A DNA stretch of 64,000 nt, taken from Clostridium sp. UBA4548. GTDB taxonomy: Bacteria > Bacillota > Clostridia > Clostridiales > Clostridiaceae. Below, in pieces: positions 52,982 through 60,412 of this stretch (position 1 is its first letter; each line of letters begins with the position of its first letter). Both the position numbers and the translations under genes were made by a program. The stretch covers positions 1 through 64,000 of the forward strand of contig NZ_DGLI01000029.1 of the NCBI RefSeq assembly GCF_002387895.1, written 5' to 3'. A model generated the notes under the pieces. The model was given only the letters and a program-made list of their open reading frames with translations. It searched no databases and had not been told where the DNA came from.

Positions 52982-54614
52982 TCTTAAATCAACCTTGGAT
53001 TATCATAAGAAAAACATTTTAACTGTAATTCTTCTTTTAATGTTTATTTGGAGCCTTTTTTCGGTAACATGGAGCCCAGAGCTTATACATGCTGGTGGAA
53101 AGGCCACAATACTGCAGATTCTTAACGCTATTTTACATCCTAGGATAACTCCGGACCTAATAGAGCTTGCTATTGTTTCTACTTGGAGAACTCTAGCCTA
53201 TGCAGTAGCAGGAATGACCTTAGCCTTTATATTTGCCTTTGTCTTTGGTATTTTAGCTTCTGGAGTTATGTCGGAAGGTGAAACTTCAAGAAAAATTTCT
53301 AAAAGTATATTCAGAGGGATTTTAGGCTTTATGAGAGCTATTCATGAATTAGTTTGGGCTTGGCTCTTTGTTGCAGCTATTGGACTGACACCCTATGCAG
53401 CCATTTTTGCCCTGGCTATTCCCTATGGAGGAACTTTAGGAAGGATTTATGCGGATATTTTAAATGATGTTTCTAAGGAGCCCATTAAAGCCCTAAGATC
53501 CTCAGGAGCTTCAAAACTTCAGCTTTTAATATATGGTTATCTACCTCTAGCTAAGGTAGATATGATTAGCTATACCATGTACAGATTCGAATGTGCAGTT
53601 CGTTCTTCAACTATTATGAGTTTTGTTGGCTTGGGAGGTCTTGGTTTCCAAATTCAGTTGTCTCTTCAAGACTTAAACTATAATGAGGTTTGGACTTTTA
53701 TGTTCTTCCTAACAGCTTTAGTAGTTTTAATTGATCTTTGGAGTAATGTGCTTAGAAATAAACTAATTTCGGATAATCAGGGTAAAAGAAGAGTTAACTT
53801 TAGTAAGTTTTCACTAATTCTAGCTACAATAATAATTGTTGGTTCTTGGATATTTATAGTTGTAGTAGATAAGGCAGATTTTTTTGGACTATTTACAGAA
53901 AAAAATTATATGTATACTAAAAAATTCATAAGTGGCCTTCTTGGAGTTAGGGAAGCAAATCCAGCCTTTTTAAATAGTGAAAACTGGGGAAAAGCTCTGA
54001 AGCTTACATATGATACTCTTCAAATGAGTGTTATGGCTATTGGGTTTGCAACTATTGCAATGCTATTTACTGTAATTCCAGCGGCAAGAAATGTGGCTGA
54101 TGGAACCTTAACTTTAAGTAAAAAGTGGTATAAATGGATTAGTTTTGGGGTAATACGATTTGTTTATATATTTTCAAGAGCAGTTCCAGAGTTAGTTTGG
54201 GCAATGATTATAGTATTTATATTTAAACCAGGGATTCTCCCAGGAGCCATAGCTCTTGCTATACACAATTTTGGTATCCTTGGAAAACTATGTGCAGAAG
54301 TTATAGAAGATTTAGATTTAAGGCCAGTTAGAAATATAGCGTCTTCTGGAGGAACACCATCACAAATGCTTTTTTATGGAGTAATTCCAGCGGCAATGCC
54401 TAAGTTTATAACCTACATTCTCTATCGTGGGGAAGTAATCCTTCGTACTACTATAGTAGTAGGTTTCGTGGGAGCAGGAGGCCTTGGACAGCAGTTTAAA
54501 TTAAGCATGAGTTACTTTAAATATACAGAAATAACCTTACTATTACTTTGTTATTTATTACTTGTAATTCTTGCAGATTTATTATCTGAGGGATCAAGGA
54601 AGCTAAGTGAGTAA
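52974..54614 (+). CDS. PhnE-like ABC permease, two permease domains fused
   Basis: A 546-aa membrane protein about twice the usual PhnE length. It contains two binding-protein-dependent permease domains in tandem (about 60-265 and 345-545), each with the EAA-type ATPase-contact loop (IKALRSSGASKLQLLIYGYLPLA and LRPVRNIASSGGTPSQMLFYGVIPAA). A separate helix sits at about 280-300 between them. The fusion replaces the normal homodimer or PhnE1/PhnE2 pair and implies a single-chain channel. It begins inside the end of the ATPase gene and is followed by a strong terminator. Confidence 0.9.
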   Translation: MRSLKSTLDYHKKNILTVILLLMFIWSLFSVTWSPELIHAGGKATILQILNAILHPRITPDLIELAIVSTWRTLAYAVAGMTLAFIFAFVFGILASGVMSEGETSRKISKSIFRGILGFMRAIHELVWAWLFVAAIGLTPYAAIFALAIPYGGTLGRIYADILNDVSKEPIKALRSSGASKLQLLIYGYLPLAKVDMISYTMYRFECAVRSSTIMSFVGLGGLGFQIQLSLQDLNYNEVWTFMFFLTALVVLIDLWSNVLRNKLISDNQGKRRVNFSKFSLILATIIIVGSWIFIVVVDKADFFGLFTEKNYMYTKKFISGLLGVREANPAFLNSENWGKALKLTYDTLQMSVMAIGFATIAMLFTVIPAARNVADGTLTLSKKWYKWISFGVIRFVYIFSRAVPELVWAMIIVFIFKPGILPGAIALAIHNFGILGKLCAEVIEDLDLRPVRNIASSGGTPSQMLFYGVIPAAMPKFITYILYRGEVILRTTIVVGFVGAGGLGQQFKLSMSYFKYTEITLLLLCYLLLVILADLLSEGSRKLSE

Positions 54615-54615
54615 G

Positions 54616-54657
54616 AACACAAAACCGCAGAAATAAAAGTCTGCGGTTTTGTGTTTT
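54616..54657 (+). terminator. Terminator after the importer permease
   Basis: A 16-bp stem (AACACAAAACCGCAGA with TCTGCGGTTTTGTGTT), 8-nt loop, T-rich tail. Confidence 0.88.
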
Positions 54658-54921
54658 ACTTTTGTAGGTTAGTATAAACTATTTTATATGATCAGGAATA
54701 ATTATCCATAGGGTTATTACAATGTAATATTACTGGTGATATAATTAATATAGGTATTAAAACTTTAGGGGTTTTAATGAATTTAGGAAAAGGGAAATGA
54801 AAAATTAAGAGATTCAACCATTGCAATGATTGCAGTTATGGCGGTAATTATTGTATTTTAAAATAAAGATGGGACATAAAATGGAATTAGGAGACATATT
54901 AGATGAGATAGGAGGGGTAAA
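54658..54921. other. Intergenic region with a possible small-gene remnant
   Basis: At about 54801-54861 one frame reads ENEKLRDSTIAMIAVMAVIIVF and a stop, like the end of a small membrane peptide, but it has no start codon or ribosome binding site in frame. It is probably a relic or chance. Otherwise AT-rich, with the ribosome binding site of the signal peptidase at the end. Confidence 0.3.
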
Positions 54922-55449
54922 ATGAAGAAGTTAAGTATAAAGCGCAAGGAGGCAATTCAAACCTTAGGGCTTTTGATAGGTATACTATTAGTGAGAGTTT
55001 TTCTAATAGATAATGTAAGGGTAGAAGGACAGTCTATGTATCCTACTTTAAATATGGAAGAGTACAATGATAGGGTAGTTGTAGAAAGATATAAGCATTA
55101 TACAAAGAATTACAAGAGGGGAGATGTTGTAATTCTAAAATCCCACAAAACTAATAATGATATATTTATAAAGAGAATCATAGGTCTCCCAGGAGAAACT
55201 GTAGAAATTAAACAAGGCAGGATATATATTAATAATAATTTATTAGAGGAAGATTACTTAAGTGATAATATGAATACTAATCCACAAATGAAGGTAATAG
55301 TTCCTCAAGACCATTTATTTGTTTTAGGAGATAATAGAGTAAATAGTACTGATAGTAGAATTATTGGCACAGTAGCTATAGACGATATTTTAGGAAAAGC
55401 AAGCTACAGATTTAACCTTATACACTTGGACTTTGAAAAATTAAAATAG
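54922..55449 (+). CDS. lepB: Type I signal peptidase
   Basis: A 175-aa membrane-anchored protease that removes signal peptides from exported proteins. One N-terminal helix (about 11-29) is followed by the catalytic boxes: Ser38 in GQSMYPTL (box B) and Lys84 in FIKRIIGLPGE (box D), then LGDNRVNSTDSR (box E). It is of the short Gram-positive type. The start follows GGAGGGGTAAA. It stands alone; other signal peptidases may exist elsewhere in the genome. Confidence 0.92.
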   Translation: MKKLSIKRKEAIQTLGLLIGILLVRVFLIDNVRVEGQSMYPTLNMEEYNDRVVVERYKHYTKNYKRGDVVILKSHKTNNDIFIKRIIGLPGETVEIKQGRIYINNNLLEEDYLSDNMNTNPQMKVIVPQDHLFVLGDNRVNSTDSRIIGTVAIDDILGKASYRFNLIHLDFEKLK

Positions 55450-55547
55450 GATATAGAGAAAAGGCCTATCTTTTATAGCGTAGTTAAGATATAAAGATTA
55501 AACTGGTTTAACTGTTACATATTAATTTTAAAAGTGAGGATGTATTT

Positions 55548-56117
55548 ATGTTAGAGGGTAATAATAAGGTTCTAGTAATTTACAAATCAAAGTATGGAAG
55601 CACAAAACGTTATGCAACATGGATTGCTGAAGAGGTAAAAGGGGACTTGGTTGAAAGTGCTAAAGTTAAAATTGAAGACTTAGGAAAGTACCACACTATA
55701 GTTTTTGGAGGTTTTTTATATGCTGGAAGTATTAAAGGAATAAAGATAATTACTGATAACTTTCAAAGTATTAAGGACAAAAACGTAATAGTATTTGCTG
55801 TAGGGTCTTCCTCTGAAAAATCCAAGGAAGTAGAAAAGGTTTTTGCTACAAATCTTAATGGAGAACTTAGGGATGAAGTAAAGCATTTTTATCTTAGAGG
55901 GGCACTAAACTATAAAAATATGGGATTTATAGACAAAGTTATGATGGGGATGCTTAGAATAATGCTTAAAAAAGCTCTTAAAGGAGAAGTCTCCGCTGAT
56001 GAGAGAGCTGAAATGGATGAAATACTAAAGGCTTATGATAATCCGGTAGATTGGACAGATAAGAAGGCTATTGAGCCTATGTTACAATGTATAAATAAAA
56101 ATTTAAGCAAACACTAG
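55548..56117 (+). CDS. Flavodoxin-like protein, paralog 1
   Basis: A 189-aa soluble flavoprotein of the flavodoxin_5/HemG-like group. The FMN phosphate loop is YKSKYGSTKRYA (about 12-23); FGGFLYAGSIKG and VFAVGSSSE are the following nucleotide-binding loops. Family members transfer electrons, and some oxidise protoporphyrinogen; no heme genes are nearby to support that role. It pairs with the next gene, 12 bp downstream, a clear tandem duplication. The start follows GTGAGGATGTATTT. Confidence 0.82.
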   Translation: MLEGNNKVLVIYKSKYGSTKRYATWIAEEVKGDLVESAKVKIEDLGKYHTIVFGGFLYAGSIKGIKIITDNFQSIKDKNVIVFAVGSSSEKSKEVEKVFATNLNGELRDEVKHFYLRGALNYKNMGFIDKVMMGMLRIMLKKALKGEVSADERAEMDEILKAYDNPVDWTDKKAIEPMLQCINKNLSKH

Positions 56118-56129
56118 AGGGGGATGTTT

Positions 56130-56675
56130 ATGTCACAAGATGTTAACAAGGTACTTGTAATCTACAAATCAAAGTATGGAAGTACAAAACGTTACGCTAA
56201 GTGGATTGCTGAAGGGGTTAATGGAGATTTAATTGAGAGTTCTAAAGTTAAAAGTGAACATTTAAAGAAGTATGACACTATAGTTTTTGGTGGATTTTTA
56301 CATGCGGTAGGAATTAGTGGAGTTAAGATAATTACTGAGAACTTCAAAAACATAGCAAATAAGAATCTTATAGTATTTGCTGTAGGTTGTACGCCAGAAA
56401 GAGAAAAGGACATAGAAAAAGTATTCTCAGCAAACCTTAAAGGTGAAATGAGAGGAAAAATCCAGTGTTTTTATTTAAGGGGAGCTTTTAACTATGAGAG
56501 TTTAGATTTTGTTGATAAGATGATGATGAATGCACTAAAAATAAAGCTTAAAAAGATCAAGGAAGAAGATTTGGACGAGGATGCTAAGGGTTTGTTAGAG
56601 TGCTATGATAATCCGGTAGATTGGACAGACAAGAAGTTTATTCAGCCCATAATAAAGTGTATAAATAAAAATTAA
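56130..56675 (+). CDS. Flavodoxin-like protein, paralog 2
   Basis: A 181-aa flavodoxin-type protein from the ATG at 56130 (GAGGGGG seven bases upstream; the in-frame ATG at 56124 abuts that site). It shares YKSKYGSTKRYAKWIAEGV and the C-terminal CYDNPVDWTDKKFI with paralog 1. The second loop differs (FGGFLHAVGISG versus FGGFLYAGSIKG) and it has VGCTPER where the first has VGSSSEK, so FMN pocket and partner may differ. It is likely co-transcribed with paralog 1; the terminator follows. Confidence 0.82.
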   Translation: MSQDVNKVLVIYKSKYGSTKRYAKWIAEGVNGDLIESSKVKSEHLKKYDTIVFGGFLHAVGISGVKIITENFKNIANKNLIVFAVGCTPEREKDIEKVFSANLKGEMRGKIQCFYLRGAFNYESLDFVDKMMMNALKIKLKKIKEEDLDEDAKGLLECYDNPVDWTDKKFIQPIIKCINKN

Positions 56676-56698
56676 GATTTATTTTTTAGGTTATTTGA

Positions 56699-56739
56699 AA
56701 AATGGTTTCTTCATTGTATGAAGAAACCATTTTCTTTTG
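56699..56739. terminator. Bidirectional terminator between flavodoxin and argS
   Basis: A perfect 16-bp stem (AAAATGGTTTCTTCAT with ATGAAGAAACCATTTT) and a 3-nt loop, between convergent genes; T-rich on the plus side. Confidence 0.85.
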
Positions 56740-56778
56740 TAATATTTATACTAAAACTTTAAAAATCCTAAAGAACTA

Positions 56779-58548
56779 TTACATTTTCTCAGGGGCCTCT
56801 ATTCCAAGTAGGTCAAGACCAGCTTCTAATACCTTTTGAGTTAAGGTAATTAAGTTTAGCCAAGACATCTTCTTCTCCATATTTTCCTCTGCAATAATTC
56901 TATTATCATGGTAGAACTTATTAAATAAGTTAGATAAGTCATAGATGTAATCGCAAATTTTATTTGGAGATCTATCTTTAAAACTTAAGTTTACTACTTC
57001 ATTGAATCTAGAAATTTTCAGCATTAAATCTCTTTCAGTGTTGCTGTAAGGGTTAAGAATTTCCTTAGAATTTGAAAGGGTTATTCCTTCAGCTTCAGCT
57101 TTTCTTAGAATAGATTTTATTCTAACTACTGTGTATAAAAGATAAGGGCCTGTATTTCCCTCAAAAGAAGAGAACTTATCCATATCAAAGATATAGTCTT
57201 TAGTAGCCTGGTTTGAAAGGTCACCATATTTAAGTGCTGCAAGACCTACTTTTCTTGAAATTTCTTCAACTTCTTCAGGTGTCATAGTATCAGTTTCTTT
57301 TAATTTATCTTTTACGTTATCTTTAATAATTTGAATTAAGTCTTGGAGTCTCATAACTCCACCTTCTCTTGTTTTGAAAGGTTTGCCGTCTTTTCCGTTC
57401 ATAGTACCAAAGCCAATGAAGTCAAGAGTTGCATCTTCCTTTATAATATTAGTTTTCTTCGCACATCTAAATACTTGCTCAAAGTGTAGTCCTTGTCTTT
57501 TATCAACTACATAGATAATAGCATCAGGATTGTAATCCTTAACTCTCTCCACGATAGTAGCAAGGTCTGTAGTGCTATAAAGGGTAGCTCCATCAGATTT
57601 TAATATTATAATCGGAGGAACTGTATAAGTATCAGTTTCCTTAGCTACATCAATAACTAAAGCACCTTCACTTTCATAAGTAAAGCCTTTTTCCTTGAAC
57701 AATTCTACCATTTCTGGAATGTATTTTTGGCAGTCACTTTCTCCCTTCCAAAGGTCGAATTCTACGTTTAAGTTTCCATAGTTTTTCTTTAAATCTGATA
57801 TAGAAACATTTAAGATATGTCTCCAAAGAGCAACATAACCTCTGCGGCCGTTTTGAAGTTCAAAGGTAGCTTTTCTAGCAACTTCCATGGCCTTCTCATC
57901 AGATTTTGCAAGACTGCTAGCAGCAGGATAAATTTCTTCTAACTCGTCAATGGTAAAAGGTGCTATTTCAGGATACTCACCTACATAGTTTTCATCAAAG
58001 TAAGGTAGATCTGGATTACGTCTTTCTACTTCAGAAATTACCATGCCAATTTGAAGTCCCCAATCGCCTAAGTGAACGTCTCCAATCACCTTGTGGCCTA
58101 GATAGCGACCAATTCTTTTTATACTTTCTCCAATGATAGCAGCACGAAGATGCCCAACGTGTAGAGGTTTTGCAACATTAGCTCCGCCATAGTCAACAAC
58201 TATAGTCATTGGATCCACATCACTAGAACAGCCAAGCTTTTCATCACCATACATATTATTTATGTAACTTGATATAAAGCTATCTTTTAAGTTTATATTT
58301 ATAAATCCTGGGCCAGCGATAGACACATTTTCAAAGTTCTCTTCATTTTCAACTGCTGAAACAACTTCTTTAGCTATATCAATAGGAGACTTTTTATATT
58401 TTTTTGCAGCTGCCATTGCACCATTACATTGAAACTGGCAAAGGTCTGGTCTGTTTGATACAGTAACAGTACAAAGCTGCCTATCATAACCACATTCTTC
58501 AAATTTATCTTCCATTATAGTACTAATTTTTTTTATAAGTTTTTCCAT
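56779..58548 (-). CDS. argS: Arginyl-tRNA synthetase
   Basis: A 589-aa cytoplasmic class I synthetase that charges tRNA-Arg. The N-terminal Add-1 domain spans about 1-110. The HIGH motif is HVGH at 130-133 (ANVAKPLHVGHLRAA), and the KMSK region is the degenerate form usual for ArgRS (GKPFKTREGG). The C-terminal helical DALR anticodon-binding domain covers about 465-589 (GPYLLYTVVRIKSILRK; GLDLLGIEAPEKM end). It is transcribed alone on the minus strand with AAGGAGGAAA before the ATG. No T-box leader was seen upstream. Confidence 0.97.
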   Translation of the reverse strand: MEKLIKKISTIMEDKFEECGYDRQLCTVTVSNRPDLCQFQCNGAMAAAKKYKKSPIDIAKEVVSAVENEENFENVSIAGPGFININLKDSFISSYINNMYGDEKLGCSSDVDPMTIVVDYGGANVAKPLHVGHLRAAIIGESIKRIGRYLGHKVIGDVHLGDWGLQIGMVISEVERRNPDLPYFDENYVGEYPEIAPFTIDELEEIYPAASSLAKSDEKAMEVARKATFELQNGRRGYVALWRHILNVSISDLKKNYGNLNVEFDLWKGESDCQKYIPEMVELFKEKGFTYESEGALVIDVAKETDTYTVPPIIILKSDGATLYSTTDLATIVERVKDYNPDAIIYVVDKRQGLHFEQVFRCAKKTNIIKEDATLDFIGFGTMNGKDGKPFKTREGGVMRLQDLIQIIKDNVKDKLKETDTMTPEEVEEISRKVGLAALKYGDLSNQATKDYIFDMDKFSSFEGNTGPYLLYTVVRIKSILRKAEAEGITLSNSKEILNPYSNTERDLMLKISRFNEVVNLSFKDRSPNKICDYIYDLSNLFNKFYHDNRIIAEENMEKKMSWLNLITLTQKVLEAGLDLLGIEAPEKM

Positions 58549-59117
58549 AGTTTCCTCCTTATATAAGAATACTTATTATATTATATCTCTAAAGATAAGG
58601 GTTTTAGTCATTAAGTTTATAAAAGGCTAAAAATTTCTTAGTCTAGGCTTACTTGAAAAGGAGGGTTTACTAGATATCCTCCATATAAATAAATTATTTA
58701 ACAAAGTTTGGGTGGTTAGTAGTAAATCTAACATATAAGAGATAGAATTACATAAACCTGTTTATCATTCATGCAAAAAATCTAAATGTTTTAAGGGAAT
58801 AAGAATATTATCATATATTAGCAAAAATTAGAAGTTTATTCCAAGAAAAATACAAATAACCCCTTATTTAATGATGAATCCTTCGAATAATGTAAGGGAT
58901 AATAGTATCAATAAAAATAATACACTAAAATTTACTAATAATACAACATAATATTTTTTCATAATATATAAGTATATTTTAGAAAATTCAATTAATTCCG
59001 TAAGAAAACTAGAAAAGATATGCTAATTAAGAGTAAACATTTTCAAGTGATTTGACATCCATTTCTAGTAGTGTAAAATATAACATGTATAGTTATGAGG
59101 GAAAACGGGGGATTAAA
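58549..59117. other. AT-rich divergent spacer between argS and the REC-kinase gene
   Basis: About 570 bp. It contains TATAAT-like repeats near 58571-58582 that may serve argS on the minus strand and the ribosome binding site of the REC-kinase gene at the right end. There is no T-box signature and no gene that I can support. Confidence 0.4.
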
Positions 59118-60395
59118 ATGGTTAAAGAAGCTAATTACAGCATACTTATTGTGGATGATAACCATAATAATTTATTCACATTAAGAGAACTCATTAAGGA
59201 ATATATAGATGCAGAAATCCTTGAGGCAGATTGTGGAGAGCAGGCCCTTACCATACTTTATGATAGAGCTGTAGATTTAATTATACTAGATATTCAGATG
59301 GAAGGTATGGATGGTTTTGAAATAGCCTCTTTAATTAAGAATAGAAAAAAGACTAAGGATATACCCATAGTATTTCTCACTGCTGCCTACAAAAATGATG
59401 AGTTCAGAAGTCGGGGATTTGAGCTTGGAGCAGTGGATTATTTAGTTAAACCAATTGATGAGTATCAACTCATAAATAGAATAAATGTATATCTTAAACT
59501 TATTGAAAAAGAAAGAAATTTAAATTTGCTTTTAGAACAAAGAGTTAGTGAGCAAGTAAAAGAACTTAGAAAAGCCAAGGAAGAGGCCGAGGCAGCAAAT
59601 GAGGCTAAAAGTATGTTTTTAGCTAACATTTCTCATGAGCTTAGAACGCCTTTAAATATATTATTAAGCTCAGTACAGCTTATAGATCTTTATTTACATA
59701 ATGACAAACCTTTAGTAAAAGAAAAACTAAGTGAGAAAATTGATATGCAAAGACAAAATTGTTACAGACTTTTAAGGCTTGTAAACAATTTAATTGATAT
59801 TACAAAAATGGACGCAGGTTTCTTTTCTCTAAACTTTTGCAAGTGTAATATTGTTGAAGTGGTTGAGTCTATAACTATGTCTGTGGTTGATTATGTCAAT
59901 AATAAGGGAATCAATTTGATTTTCGATACAGATATAGAAGAATTAATAATGTGCTGCGATTTAGATGCTATTGAGAGGATTGTACTTAATCTTTTATCAA
60001 ATGCTATAAAGTTTACTCCAGTTGGAGGAGTTATTTTTGTTAACATCAGATCCTCTGAAGATAAAATAACTATCTCTGTAAAAGATACAGGAATAGGTAT
60101 GGCTCAAGAAACCCTAGATAAAATTTTCGAAAGATTTAAACAAGGAGAAGAATTGCTTACAAGAAGAAGTGAGGGTAGTGGCATTGGACTAAGTTTAGTG
60201 AAGTATTTAGTAGAAATGCATAATGGACAAGTGTATGTAGAAAGCAAGTATAAGATGGGTAGTGAGTTTTTTGTGGATTTACCTATAAACAAGACTATAC
60301 AAAGTGAATTTACTAGTAGCATACATAAGGAATGTAAGTTAAATAATAACGTAGTTGAGAAGATAAATATTGAATTCTCTGATATATACATATAA
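59118..60395 (+). CDS. Receiver-first histidine kinase (REC-HisKA-HATPase)
   Basis: A cytoplasmic 425-aa signalling protein from the ATG at 59118 (CGGGGGATTAAA upstream; the longer frame from 59052 lacks a ribosome binding site). The receiver domain (about 5-125) has phosphoacceptor Asp58 (LILDIQMEGMDGFE). A coiled coil (about 128-160) leads to the dimerisation domain with His173 (NISHELRTPLN) and an ATPase with NLLSNAIKF, KDTGIGMA and GSGIGLSLV. Having the receiver first suggests that kinase activity is gated by phosphorylation from another kinase. The hybrid kinase gene starts 18 bp downstream, so the two probably form a phosphorelay. No membrane segments. Confidence 0.9.
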   Translation: MVKEANYSILIVDDNHNNLFTLRELIKEYIDAEILEADCGEQALTILYDRAVDLIILDIQMEGMDGFEIASLIKNRKKTKDIPIVFLTAAYKNDEFRSRGFELGAVDYLVKPIDEYQLINRINVYLKLIEKERNLNLLLEQRVSEQVKELRKAKEEAEAANEAKSMFLANISHELRTPLNILLSSVQLIDLYLHNDKPLVKEKLSEKIDMQRQNCYRLLRLVNNLIDITKMDAGFFSLNFCKCNIVEVVESITMSVVDYVNNKGINLIFDTDIEELIMCCDLDAIERIVLNLLSNAIKFTPVGGVIFVNIRSSEDKITISVKDTGIGMAQETLDKIFERFKQGEELLTRRSEGSGIGLSLVKYLVEMHNGQVYVESKYKMGSEFFVDLPINKTIQSEFTSSIHKECKLNNNVVEKINIEFSDIYI

Positions 60396-60412
60396 AAATG
60401 AGGAGAGGTAAC

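Noticed and set aside
54780..54861. Small membrane peptide gene
   Set aside because: The hydrophobic frame ends in a stop but has no in-frame start codon with a ribosome binding site; the overlapping ATG frame stops after seven codons.
58549..59117. T-box leader for argS
   Set aside because: No AGGGTGG-type T-box core or matching terminator was found on the minus strand.
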